Shown here: piece after piece, positions 18,086 to 26,870 of the stretch
How the letters are laid out: each line of letters opens with the position of its first letter
Numbering within the stretch: the first letter of the stretch is position 1
Assembly: GCF_003987215.1 (NCBI RefSeq)
Contig: NZ_PIPW01000001.1
Span: forward strand, 62,001 to 126,000
Length of the DNA stretch: 64,000 bases
From: Pseudidiomarina halophila
GTDB taxonomy: Bacteria; Pseudomonadota; Gammaproteobacteria; Enterobacterales; Alteromonadaceae
Reading direction: 5' to 3'
Program-made: the position numbers and the translations under genes
The notes under the pieces: generated by a model
Seen by the model: only the letters and a program-made list of their open reading frames with translations
Databases searched by the model: none
Told to the model about the DNA's origin: nothing

Positions 18086-19852
18086 CTATACAGACTCGAC
18101 CTCATGGTTAGCGCCATTCTCAACAAGTGTCTTGATGACTTGCGTGGCAGCATCTAGTTCAGCTTCACTGCCGAACGCCTGGTATTCAAGAAACATTTCC
18201 TCTGCATATTGGAGTGGTAGAACGAATCGCTCTGATAACCGTTGATTTGCAGATGCTCCCAACGCTAAAAGCTGCTCGACAAAGTCAGGCCGATTGCACT
18301 CAATCGCGAGTCCCAAAGGTGTAAGTTTGCGCTTATCTGTTCTTGTGCCCACTATTTTGTTCGTAGCAACACGCGTTGCTGCGAGCCTTGCAAACAGTAG
18401 CGCGATGATTTTTGCATCTGCATTAGACTTCGACTGCTTGTAGGTTTGTAAAGCAATAATAAGTGGTGAATGACCACGTTCAAGTGTGCCGAAGTCTAGA
18501 CGATTTGTTTGCGCAAGCAGCTTTTCAGTCGATTCATAGTCTCGCTGCAGAATCGCTTGGGAAAGCTGCTCCAAACGAAATTCTGAATCGCCGATACGCG
18601 ATTTTCGATTGGCCACGGTAAACTCTTGTTCTTCAAAACCAGCAATCATCACCTCAGGGCGCACTTTGCTGTAATCCACCTTTGCATTCGGGAATAGTTG
18701 TTTGCAATCACGTTGCCATTGCTCAATTTCGTACTGTTTCACAAAATCATTGAGCTGTTTATATACGCGAATAGGGCGTTCACTGATGTGGTCATGTGGT
18801 TGCTCCAGACCATAAACAATCGCGAGGTTTTTCGCCTTTTTCAGTAATGGCGCATCGCCATTCTTACCTTTCATTGATGCGACCATCAGTGCAAGGCTGA
18901 TAAGTTTTTCTTGTTCATCCGGATGGAAGCACGCACTCAGCTTTAGCAATTTTGAATAGCGTTTACAGGCGTTCGCAATGTAACCTTTGTCGAAGTCTTG
19001 TTTTGCCAGCTGCAAAATCTTGAGTAAATCATAGGCCCACAAGCATTGTTCCTTGTCATCGTCTGTGCGCGTTTGTTTTAACGGCAAAAAGATACGCCAA
19101 TCTAAATTCATGTGTCGCGACCGAATGCCCTCGAACAACAATTCTGAGGGTGACTTAGGCTTCGACTCGTTTTCTTCTTCGGATTCCGAATTTCCTTTTT
19201 CTTTGGGCTTTGGTTTGAGCGAGTCCAGAAAGCGTGCGTGCAGCAGTATCGTGAAATACTTTTGCTGTGTTTCTTTGCTCAAGACGTGTGAGTCCAGTAG
19301 TTCTTTGAGTTTTGTGATGCTTGCAAGCTCGCTTGTACGCCAACGCCAAAGCCGATCAATTGCGGCTTTATCGAGAGTGGCTTTGAATTTGCACCAAGTA
19401 ATATCTTCATCTAGAACTTCTAGCGCAACTGCAGTGGCGTGACGCGCTTCATCGCTGCCCATCATCCTTAAAACAGAGGGAAGATAGCTCTCTCGCATGT
19501 GAAGATAAGTATATGCTTCGAAGAATTCGATAGCGTAGAGTTCTCCCCATATAAAGTCCTCAACTTCTTTGGGCGTCATTGTGAAAAAACACGTCTGATG
19601 GAGCTTGTTGATTAAACTCTGAACTGCGGATGGAAGAATTTGCTTGAGAGCTTCGTAGTAACTATCCGACACTAGTCCTTTGAGGTTGTGGGTGATTGCT
19701 TCATAAGGCAGGTGAGCATATCGATTGTACGCTGTATGAATATTATTGATTTCATAACGCTGATCGTCTGTTAGCTGGATACCGAACCCTTCGGCCCAGA
19801 CTTTGAGAATGTTCAGTGGTGCAAGTAAAGTAGGATCGGGTGCATGTTTCAT
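18086..19852 (-). CDS. Large unknown protein with C-terminal ankyrin-like repeats
   Basis: 588 residues without signal peptide or membrane segment. The first 400 residues are helical and unrecognised; a charged low-complexity linker near residue 225 (KPKEKGNSESEEENESKPK) splits them. From about residue 455 the protein has ankyrin-like units: ERGHSPLIIALQTYKQS, KLTPLGLAIECNRPDFVEQL followed by LALGASANQ, and ATQVIKTLVENGANHEVES. Ankyrin repeats usually mediate protein binding. The gene shares a 4-base overlap with the upstream HicA-like gene and has GGAGG ahead of its start, so the pair is coupled and may form a toxin/partner module. Confidence 0.6.
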   Translation of the reverse strand: MKHAPDPTLLAPLNILKVWAEGFGIQLTDDQRYEINNIHTAYNRYAHLPYEAITHNLKGLVSDSYYEALKQILPSAVQSLINKLHQTCFFTMTPKEVEDFIWGELYAIEFFEAYTYLHMRESYLPSVLRMMGSDEARHATAVALEVLDEDITWCKFKATLDKAAIDRLWRWRTSELASITKLKELLDSHVLSKETQQKYFTILLHARFLDSLKPKPKEKGNSESEEENESKPKSPSELLFEGIRSRHMNLDWRIFLPLKQTRTDDDKEQCLWAYDLLKILQLAKQDFDKGYIANACKRYSKLLKLSACFHPDEQEKLISLALMVASMKGKNGDAPLLKKAKNLAIVYGLEQPHDHISERPIRVYKQLNDFVKQYEIEQWQRDCKQLFPNAKVDYSKVRPEVMIAGFEEQEFTVANRKSRIGDSEFRLEQLSQAILQRDYESTEKLLAQTNRLDFGTLERGHSPLIIALQTYKQSKSNADAKIIALLFARLAATRVATNKIVGTRTDKRKLTPLGLAIECNRPDFVEQLLALGASANQRLSERFVLPLQYAEEMFLEYQAFGSEAELDAATQVIKTLVENGANHEVESV

Positions 19853-20058
19853 GTGTGCCTCCGTGCTTGAATGCGTTTAATGTCCTTTGCGAAATTCGTT
19901 CCTGCGCGCCAATCACTCGGCGTGCTTGGAATTGTTGTGGTGAAGCCCTCCGGCGACACTAGTTTGTGGTGCTTTGTGCCTTTTTTAATACACCAGCCCT
20001 TTTTAATCAAATCTTTAACTAACTTATTGATTCGTTTATTGTTGCTTAATTTCATCAT
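19849..20058 (-). CDS. HicA-like (YcfA-type) toxin-fold protein
   Basis: 69 residues. The pattern of two basic helices (INKLVKDLIKKGWCI), then KKGTKHHKLVSPEGFTTTIP and a C-terminal helix (NFAKDIKRIQ) fits the HicA double-stranded-RNA-binding-like fold; HicA has a G-S-H motif at the catalytic His, here G-T-K-H-H. Known HicA toxins are ribosome-independent mRNA interferases neutralised by HicB. No HicB-like gene is adjacent; the coupled downstream gene is the ankyrin protein instead, which might serve as the partner. GGAG lies about eight bases upstream of the ATG-ATG start, beyond a hairpin. Confidence 0.6.
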   Translation of the reverse strand: MMKLSNNKRINKLVKDLIKKGWCIKKGTKHHKLVSPEGFTTTIPSTPSDWRAGTNFAKDIKRIQARRHT

Positions 20059-20068
20059 GACTCCATGT

Positions 20069-20090
20069 GTCGGTGCCTGATGGCACCGAC
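20069..20090. promoter_or_regulatory. Hairpin in the leader of the HicA-like gene
   Basis: Perfect 9-bp inverted repeat GTCGGTGCC / GGCACCGAC around TGAT, between the 32-residue peptide gene and the HicA-like start on the minus strand. It is followed by a T-rich run only in the + direction, so it is not an obvious terminator for the minus-strand genes; it may protect or attenuate the downstream mRNA. Confidence 0.5.
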
Positions 20091-20103
20091 TTTCTTGTTT
20101 AGA

Positions 20104-20202
20104 TTATTTCCGTGGTGGATTGTTGCTACGACCACCACCTGACTTGTTGCCAGTTTTGCTTGGCCACCCGGCCTTGCCTGCTGTGTTCACTGAGTTCTTC
20201 AT
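20104..20202 (-). CDS. 32-residue Gly/Asn/Pro-rich peptide
   Basis: A short reading frame, ATG at 20202-20200 to TAA at 20106-20104. It encodes a basic, glycine-rich peptide containing AGKAGWPSKTGNKSGG and ending in NNPPRK; there is no hydrophobic segment. AGAGGA sits eight bases upstream of the ATG, a strong ribosome-binding site, which is the main reason to call it a gene. It precedes the HicA-like gene by 45 bases on the same strand and could be co-transcribed. I do not recognise a characterised family. Confidence 0.5.
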   Translation of the reverse strand: MKNSVNTAGKAGWPSKTGNKSGGGRSNNPPRK

Positions 20203-20677
20203 AATTGTGTTCCTCTTGGTTATTTCTTTAGGTTTAATTTCACCCTTTGATTGGGTGAAGTTAATTGTTAACTAACCAAGGCAGTGAGAGCGACATCGTG
20301 GGGTCGGAAAAAATTAGATATTTTGGTGTGAGCGCAGCAGTCCACAAACTTGCGAATGATTTCAAATCGGGCACGTTATGCAATAGTCAACGATGGTCAA
20401 ACTTTATACGGAAAATATAATCACGGCTTCTGCGCGCCGGTTCTGCGGATATTTGGTGTGTTATGACATCAGTGGTGACTGTATACGCCGACGCGTACAC
20501 CGCCTTTTAATACGGAACGGCCACCGTAATTGTCGCTTAATGCATAGAAGTAATGAACCGCTACAGGTTGCTTTCTTTACCAATCTATTTATGATTAATT
20601 AATTGTTATAATCACTTTGCGCTACGATTAGAAATGGCGCTTTGTAATGTAAGTCGTCATGAAACCTTGGGAATGCG
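20203..20677. other. Intergenic region holding the left cassette boundary
   Basis: 475 bases between the divergent 32-residue peptide gene and the drmA-like gene. It contains the left 33-bp inverted repeat (20509-20541) and, just outside it, an imperfect palindrome TGTATACGCCGACGCGTACA. No convincing coding frame was found, and no clear -35/-10 pair stands out for drmA. Confidence 0.6.
20509..20541 (+). repeat. Left 33-bp inverted repeat of the defence cassette
   Basis: Reads AATACGGAACGGCCACCGTA then ATTGTCGCTTAAT. The reverse complement of 31606-31638 matches it in 32 of 33 positions (A versus C at the ninth base). The two copies point inward around 11.1 kb with seven intact genes. Confidence 0.8.
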
Positions 20678-23600
20678 ATGCAACAACTGCGCAACAGATT
20701 GGTTAAACATATCAAAAGTGTGTTGATTAGCGGCGTTAATACAGCAGAAGAATTAGTCTCGCGACAACCCTCCGATCATCATATGACTGCGATACTCGCA
20801 CCATTGAACAATGCGCCGACTCTTGAGGAAACAGTCGACGAATTTTCTGATAGTGAACCTAGCAGCGGCTCGAACTCCTTCCGTAAATATCAACCACCGA
20901 GCTCGGTGGGATTCTCATTTTTTATTGCTGGCGACACAATTGAGTTAAATATCTCTTGTGGTGCGACCACTTATACTCATAGAAAAACGGGCGGTGACGA
21001 TGTTTCGAGACAAAAAAATAAAAAGAATAAAGACGCATGGACCAAGTCACACTTAATCGATGAGGACATAACGCTTGTACTGACTCAGGGGCAAACCACA
21101 AAACTCGTGCTAGATGGAAATGCAACTCTATCGCTGACTTCTCGCCCGCTAATTTATGGTCACATAGTCACCGTAACGCTCTACAACCATAAATATCTAT
21201 CCACAGAATCTAATTATCGTGAGTTTAACGAGAACTGCTTATTCGAGGCTCAACTTTCATGTGAGGTTGTTAGCGGTTCACTTTCCGGCTATCCAATTAC
21301 GGAAAGAGCTTTGCTAGACGATGAACAAAGAGAAATTGAATTCCGATATCGTCAGGTAAAAACCTTAGCTGTAGGGCATGGTTCAGCGGTAAAGTGGGAA
21401 AAATTAGCCAACAATAATTGGTTTATAGAATCTGATTTTGTGCCTACGATTGAGATCCCACAAATGACAGCTGATACGGGCGATAGTGAGTCAAGGGTTT
21501 TGGATTCTCGTTGGCTGATGACGTTGCAAACTGAAGCTTCGGTTTTAGAGGACCTGGAAAGTTTTATTGATAACTACGGTTCGTGGGTAGAGAAAGAAAA
21601 AGGTGCCTTAACGGACGAGGAATGGCAACTGGACGAGGAATCAGCGTCAACGATTATTCAAAAACAAACGGCAGCCATTACTCGTATGAGGAAGGCTATT
21701 GGCTTTTTACGCACAAGTGCTTCTGCAAGGGCAGCATTTGCGCTGGCAAACGTGGCTATGCTGTCGCAAGTGAATCAGTGCACCGTTAACAAGAACGAAA
21801 GCAATCTAAATGAATTAAAAGTTTTTAAATGGAGACCCTTTCAGTTGGGATTCATTCTCGTCGCGTTAGAGTCAACTTTGAATCAAGACAGCCAAGACCG
21901 AGAAATATTAGATTTAATATGGTTTCCAACGGGGGGCGGTAAAACAGAAGCCTACTTGGGGCTAATGGCGATACTGTTCATATTCCGCAGAATGGAGTAT
22001 CCGAGCTCCGGATCCGGGACGATTTGCATGATGCGTTACACGTTAAGGTTGCTAGCATCACAGCAGTTTTTGCGTGCAAACCGGCTTATTTGTGCTTTAG
22101 AGCTCTTGCGTCGTAAACAGCCATCTGTACTCGGAGATGAACCATTTACCTCTGGGTTTTGGGTTGGTGCTAGCACTTCACCCAACACACATAAAGAAGC
22201 ACAAGAGTTGTGGAATAAAGAACGGTACTCACGCCTCGTGCTTACATCGTGTCCATGGTGTGATACCCGATTCACAAAAGAAAACTATATTTTTGAAAAT
22301 GGTCGTCTGTCTTTTCAATGTCGCAATGAGGCGTGTGACTTCCATAATAATGGTGATTTGCCAATTGATGTGGTGGATGACAATTTATATGAGAGCCCTC
22401 CAACGTTGTTGCTAGGGACAGTGGATAAATTTGCGCGCTTGGCGTGGGATGGACGAGCGAGTCGCTTTTTTGGGGTAGGTCAACGGCGACCACCGGAGTT
22501 AATCATTCAAGATGAGCTTCACCTAATTAGTAGCTCAATAGGCTCGGTGTTTGGTTTGTACGAGGCTGGTATTGATGCATTAATCCGAGCGCGGGGTCTA
22601 ACAATAAAGTATGTCGCATCAACAGCAACAATACGCAATGCTCATGAACAAACAAAAGCGTTATTTGCGAGAAAGTCAGCGGTATTTCCTCCTTCTGGTT
22701 TGAATCACACAGATGCTTACTTCGCGCGAGAAGTGCCGCTCTCAGAAAAGCCAGGTCGTTTGTATGTTGGGTTTTTGGCGGCATTAATAGCTCAATCGAA
22801 ATCCCTGGGACCACTTATGGCGGCAGCATTGGCTGCGCCGATTGAATCTTTTGCGGAAAGTGATTCTGATTTTTTGGACGCGTGGTGGACGTTGCTTGTT
22901 TATCACTCCAGCCTTAAGTCAGTAAATAACTCGTCAACGGTGCTGGAAAGTGATGCGCGAGCGAAACTCGAGGCGGCGCTCAAAGAATTCCTGCAAGGAA
23001 TAAATGATGAAGAAACTAGAGCTCGCGTCCAGTCGCTTATTGATAAGCGTAGTGCGGTCAAAACAATAACTTTGACGAGTCAAACCGAAGCTGAAGAAAT
23101 TCCCAAGTCATTCGCTCGACTATCTCATAGTTTTGAAGAGAGTGAACGCTACGTTGATGTGGGCCTTGCTTCAACGATGATTTCGGTAGGGCTTGATGTG
23201 AGCCGCCTTGCGCTAATGATTATTAACGGTCAACCGCTGACAACGGCCGAATATATCCAGGCTAGTAGTCGGGTGGGTCGCGGAACAACGCCGGGTGTGG
23301 TTGTGGTTAATTACTTAAAGGGGCAATCGCGAAGTTGGTCTCACTATGAAAATTTTAGAACTTACCATGAGTCCTTTTACCGTTTTGTTGAGCCATCTAG
23401 TGTAACTCCTTTTACCTATCAGGCGCGGAAAAGGGCGTTACACGCGGCGCTCGTTATTGCGGTGCGTCATGGTGCGCCTGGTATGCACGAGAATGCGGCC
23501 GCAGGCCTGTTTAATAAGTCTTTGCCTGAAATACAGAGAGCTTTAACGCAATTAAAAAACCGTATATCTATTGCTATTGGCGCTCATTCTGAAACTCAGC

Positions 23601-23833
23601 GACAGGTTCAAAAGCAGTTAGAAGACTTGGTCGAAGAGTGGCATGATCGGGCACAAAATTCACAGCACTCTCTCGTCTATTTTTCCCGAGACCGCTCTAG
23701 TAATAACCTTATTGAGCCGACCGAATTATTAAGTAGCATCGGTCGCGCATGGGCTACTTTGAACTCGATGCGTAATGTCGAGAGTGAGGCTAACTTGTGC
23801 TGCGTGGGGCAAGTAGTGGAGCGAGCGTCATGA
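20678..23833 (+). CDS. DrmA-like superfamily 2 helicase of a DISARM-related defence system
   Basis: 1051 residues. After a unique N-terminal 400 residues there is a helicase core: Walker A WFPTGGGKTEAYLGL near 417, DEAD-type box IIQDELHLISS near 611, motif III VASTATIRN near 645, and motif VI YIQASSRVGRGTTPG near 861. A Cys2-Cys2 zinc knuckle (CPWCDTRF and CRNEACDF) lies between motifs I and II. This arrangement matches DrmA of DISARM and the wider YprA helicase group, whose partner DUF1998 domain is encoded separately by the next gene. It would move along DNA or remodel it to recognise or block phage DNA. It is the first gene of a five-gene unit with overlaps at every junction. Start: GGGA seven bases upstream of ATG 20678. 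Confidence 0.82.
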   Translation: MQQLRNRLVKHIKSVLISGVNTAEELVSRQPSDHHMTAILAPLNNAPTLEETVDEFSDSEPSSGSNSFRKYQPPSSVGFSFFIAGDTIELNISCGATTYTHRKTGGDDVSRQKNKKNKDAWTKSHLIDEDITLVLTQGQTTKLVLDGNATLSLTSRPLIYGHIVTVTLYNHKYLSTESNYREFNENCLFEAQLSCEVVSGSLSGYPITERALLDDEQREIEFRYRQVKTLAVGHGSAVKWEKLANNNWFIESDFVPTIEIPQMTADTGDSESRVLDSRWLMTLQTEASVLEDLESFIDNYGSWVEKEKGALTDEEWQLDEESASTIIQKQTAAITRMRKAIGFLRTSASARAAFALANVAMLSQVNQCTVNKNESNLNELKVFKWRPFQLGFILVALESTLNQDSQDREILDLIWFPTGGGKTEAYLGLMAILFIFRRMEYPSSGSGTICMMRYTLRLLASQQFLRANRLICALELLRRKQPSVLGDEPFTSGFWVGASTSPNTHKEAQELWNKERYSRLVLTSCPWCDTRFTKENYIFENGRLSFQCRNEACDFHNNGDLPIDVVDDNLYESPPTLLLGTVDKFARLAWDGRASRFFGVGQRRPPELIIQDELHLISSSIGSVFGLYEAGIDALIRARGLTIKYVASTATIRNAHEQTKALFARKSAVFPPSGLNHTDAYFAREVPLSEKPGRLYVGFLAALIAQSKSLGPLMAAALAAPIESFAESDSDFLDAWWTLLVYHSSLKSVNNSSTVLESDARAKLEAALKEFLQGINDEETRARVQSLIDKRSAVKTITLTSQTEAEEIPKSFARLSHSFEESERYVDVGLASTMISVGLDVSRLALMIINGQPLTTAEYIQASSRVGRGTTPGVVVVNYLKGQSRSWSHYENFRTYHESFYRFVEPSSVTPFTYQARKRALHAALVIAVRHGAPGMHENAAAGLFNKSLPEIQRALTQLKNRISIAIGAHSETQRQVQKQLEDLVEEWHDRAQNSQHSLVYFSRDRSSNNLIEPTELLSSIGRAWATLNSMRNVESEANLCCVGQVVERAS

Positions 23834-25692
23834 AGCAAAATGACTTGTACTATACACCGGTGCGTTTTTCACACTTACTTGGCTACTCTGGCGTAGGCTC
23901 AATTGTTCGACTTGCTAACTATCGAACTGCAGTCATTTGCGATACTCGGTTTTGGGAAAGCGCTGGGGATTCATCTAGAACAATTTCTTATGTGAAACGA
24001 ATATCAAGTCAACTTGCTGAGGGACGCGAGCTCAAGGCTCCTCCTGTTTCCAAAATTGATAATGGGCGAGTTTACGGAAGCACGATACCAGCTGTTGTTT
24101 TTCCAAAAACATGCTTTTGTCGTAAATGTGGAGCTTTACACTTAGACCCTTGGGCGAAACAAAATTTAGATGCCAATGTCGAAAAGTTGTCGTGTCAGCA
24201 ATCATCCTGTGGTGGCGAGCTTCAACAAGTAACTTGGTGTGCAATCGGAGATAACGGTTATTTGAGTGAGGTCGACTGGCATTCACTCTGTCACCCCAAA
24301 CCCAGCTCCTGTAGGAGAACCATTGAAGGAGATATAAGCTATCTCAAGCTACAGGAAGTAAATGGGCAGGAATCTGTTGTTTGTACTGAATGCTTAAAGG
24401 CGAAAAAACTTCCTCGAGCGCGTCTTGGCTCTGTGAACCAGGTGCAACCTTGGTTAAGTCCGATAAAACACAAGCCTATTCATAAGTCGATGGATGGCAA
24501 AAATGAGCAATACTACGTAACGGAGATAAATAATCCGGCGACGTACTCTCCCCTTACGACTAGAGGAATTGTAATACCGCCAGAATCTCGAAGGCTTGAG
24601 GAGACCTCACTCGTTTCACAGCTCAGAAACCGTTCGGCTTTCTTATCTGATATCGAAGCTAGCAATCCCAAACGAAGAGAGTCTCGAATACGTCAGGAAG
24701 CCAGAAATATCGGTTGTTCTCCACATGAGTTAAATACTGCAATTCAGCAGGTTAGAGATAGCGAATATGAAGAGTCAGCTGTGTGGGAGAGTGAAAAGGA
24801 TCCGCAGGAAGAGGAGTTTTTGGCGTTCATCACAATGATCGAAAACCTACAAGAAGATGAGGATTTCGTTCCGGAGCATGAAACGGGTATGTTTCGTGAG
24901 CTTATTGATGCAGCGTTCCCACAATATAAACATGTGTCGAAACTCATAGAGAACTTGGTAATCGTCAAACGTTTACGAGAAATCCTTATTTTTAAGGGGT
25001 TTAAGCGAGGCGGGGGAGATGAACCTCTGATCGTGCCACCTGATATTGAGCAAAAATCTTCATGGCTGCCGGCCACCGAGCTTTTTGGAGAGGGCATTTT
25101 CTTCTCGATTAATAATGATCTACTGAGTGAGTGGGAACGACAAGCCTCTGTAAAGAGCTATGTCGATAACTTGAGTAGAGCTTATGAAGCATCATCTATC
25201 GAATTACCTAGCTTGAGTGGCGCCGGGGTAACACCTAGATTTGTGTTACTGCATACGATTGCTCATTTGTTTATTCGTGAGCTTGAGTCCTCAGCAGGCT
25301 ACCCCGCAGCATCTATCCGGGAAAGAATCTACTGTTCCCAAGCTTTAAATATGGCTGGCGTGCTCATTTACACAACGTCTGCCGATGTGGCGGGCACATT
25401 AGGTGGGCTCATGGAGCAGGGCAGAGCTAAACGATTCTTGGCTAATTTCGTGGCGATGTTAAAGCGTGCTGAATGGTGCTCGCTTGACCCCGTTTGCAGT
25501 GAAGCTAGCGGACAAGGTATTGAAAGTTTGAACATGGCAGCATGTCATGCCTGCTCTTTAGTTCCTGAAACAAGTTGTGATTTTCTTAATATACTGCTTG
25601 ATAGAAAGCTCATTTCTGGCTCAAAGGAGCATGATATCTCCAGCCTTGAAGACTTCGCGCTTAAAATGGCTCTGCGGGAAAGTACACCATGA
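23830..25692 (+). CDS. DrmB-like DUF1998 protein
   Basis: 620 residues from ATG 23830, which overlaps the helicase stop (ATGA) and has GGAG nine bases upstream; an in-frame start at 23797 would overlap 37 bases and is less likely. Cysteine pairs near the N-terminus (CFCRKCGALHLDPW, CQQSSCGGEL, CTECLKAKKLPRARL) suggest zinc binding. The C-terminal DUF1998 region is clear: LLHTIAHLFIRELESSAGYP, RERIYCS, then a Cys-rich CSLDPVCSEASGQGIES and AACHACSLVPETSC. In DISARM, DrmA and DrmB form a DNA-binding complex, and adjacency here supports the same pairing. The central acidic helical part (about 290-400) is unassigned. Confidence 0.82.
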   Translation: MKQNDLYYTPVRFSHLLGYSGVGSIVRLANYRTAVICDTRFWESAGDSSRTISYVKRISSQLAEGRELKAPPVSKIDNGRVYGSTIPAVVFPKTCFCRKCGALHLDPWAKQNLDANVEKLSCQQSSCGGELQQVTWCAIGDNGYLSEVDWHSLCHPKPSSCRRTIEGDISYLKLQEVNGQESVVCTECLKAKKLPRARLGSVNQVQPWLSPIKHKPIHKSMDGKNEQYYVTEINNPATYSPLTTRGIVIPPESRRLEETSLVSQLRNRSAFLSDIEASNPKRRESRIRQEARNIGCSPHELNTAIQQVRDSEYEESAVWESEKDPQEEEFLAFITMIENLQEDEDFVPEHETGMFRELIDAAFPQYKHVSKLIENLVIVKRLREILIFKGFKRGGGDEPLIVPPDIEQKSSWLPATELFGEGIFFSINNDLLSEWERQASVKSYVDNLSRAYEASSIELPSLSGAGVTPRFVLLHTIAHLFIRELESSAGYPAASIRERIYCSQALNMAGVLIYTTSADVAGTLGGLMEQGRAKRFLANFVAMLKRAEWCSLDPVCSEASGQGIESLNMAACHACSLVPETSCDFLNILLDRKLISGSKEHDISSLEDFALKMALRESTP

Positions 25693-26870
25693 GAGAACGT
25701 ATTCTTAGGCTTCCGGAATTATCAGACGAGCAATTTAAGATATTAGGCAAACCTAAAGAGGGCTTCTGGCTTCTACTAGGAGGCCCTGGGACTGGGAAAT
25801 CAGTTGTGGTTATGCAGCGATTGAAACAAATCAGTGCATCAGATGATGCGATGTTTCTTGCCTATAACAAAGTGCTTCACAGCTATTGTCAACAAGTGAT
25901 GAAGAGATCATTTGGCGATCAAGCCATGACAAAAATAGTTACTTCAACAATATTTAGGTGGCTAGGTGAATTTTATGACCAACAGTTGAAGCAAGGAAGG
26001 CAGTTGCCAAAATTACCCGATGCCAAATCGGCTTACGATATCGACTATGAGATGATGGAATCTAACGTTCGTGCGTCTGGCCAAGGACAGGTACATAAAA
26101 AAGTTTATCTGGTTGTTGATGAAGGTCAAGATATGCCCGAGGGGTTCTATAATTTTTTAGTAAGTGTTGGTTTTGAGAATATATTTGTTGCGGCCGATTT
26201 TAATCAGACCATCACTGAGAGGCAGTCGACGCGTGAGGAATTAATTGACGCATTAGCATTAGATAATGAAGATGTCTTGACGCTTAGCGAGAATTATCGA
26301 AATTCTAACGAGATAGCCAAGTTTTCTCAGTTTTTCTACAGTGACAAGTCGACACCGCCATCGAACGAACCAACACGAGTTGCTGGTTTCGTTCCGACCT
26401 TGCTGATGTGTAAGTATAGACTTCACGCAATAAAGTTAATTCTTAGAGAAGCTGACAATGATCCCAGAAAATTGATCGGAGTAATTGTTGGTGATCATGA
26501 AGATCTAGAGTTTTATGTTGGCCACTTACGTAACCTTGGCATGCAACTGGATAATCTTAGACCCCCAGTAACGACTTACAAGAACTCTGATGATTCCGTC
26601 GAGATTGATTTCGCTAATGGTGGAATCGTGGTTTTGTGCGATGCATCTGTTAAGGGTCTTGAGTTTGATGTTGTGTATATTTGCTTGGATAGCATTTGGA
26701 AAATCAAAAGCTCCGTGGATGAGGTAGCCTTCAGAAAATCGATGTACGTTAATGCATCACGTGCGAAAGAGAAGCTTTTTTTGCTTAAAAACCAAAAAGA
26801 AAATCGAGAGTTAATGGAGAGGCTTCCGAGTGAGCCAGAACTCATGCAGATAGGAAACCTAGATGAGTAA
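25689..26870 (+). CDS. Short superfamily 1 (UvrD/Rep-like) helicase or ATPase
   Basis: 393 residues. Walker A LLGGPGTGKSVVVMQRL lies at about 30-48, motif II YLVVDEGQDMPEGF near 140, motif IV-like LSENYRNSNEIAKF near 198, and the C-terminal UvrD_C_2-type ASVKGLEFDVVYICLD and YVNASRAKEKLFLL. It is roughly half the length of UvrD or Rep, lacking most of the 1B/2B insertions, so it may work as a switch or only within a complex. It overlaps the DrmB-like gene by ATGA and the next gene by 8 bases. SF1 helicases are not core DISARM proteins, making this an unusual component. Confidence 0.78.
   Translation: MRERILRLPELSDEQFKILGKPKEGFWLLLGGPGTGKSVVVMQRLKQISASDDAMFLAYNKVLHSYCQQVMKRSFGDQAMTKIVTSTIFRWLGEFYDQQLKQGRQLPKLPDAKSAYDIDYEMMESNVRASGQGQVHKKVYLVVDEGQDMPEGFYNFLVSVGFENIFVAADFNQTITERQSTREELIDALALDNEDVLTLSENYRNSNEIAKFSQFFYSDKSTPPSNEPTRVAGFVPTLLMCKYRLHAIKLILREADNDPRKLIGVIVGDHEDLEFYVGHLRNLGMQLDNLRPPVTTYKNSDDSVEIDFANGGIVVLCDASVKGLEFDVVYICLDSIWKIKSSVDEVAFRKSMYVNASRAKEKLFLLKNQKENRELMERLPSEPELMQIGNLDE

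Noticed and set aside
20393-20602. Open frame of 69 codons across the left inverted repeat
   Set aside because: No ribosome-binding site, unnatural composition, and it runs through the repeat; treated as chance.
23797-23829. Upstream start for the DrmB-like protein
   Set aside because: ATG 23830 has a better ribosome-binding site and the ATGA overlap seen at the other junctions of this operon.
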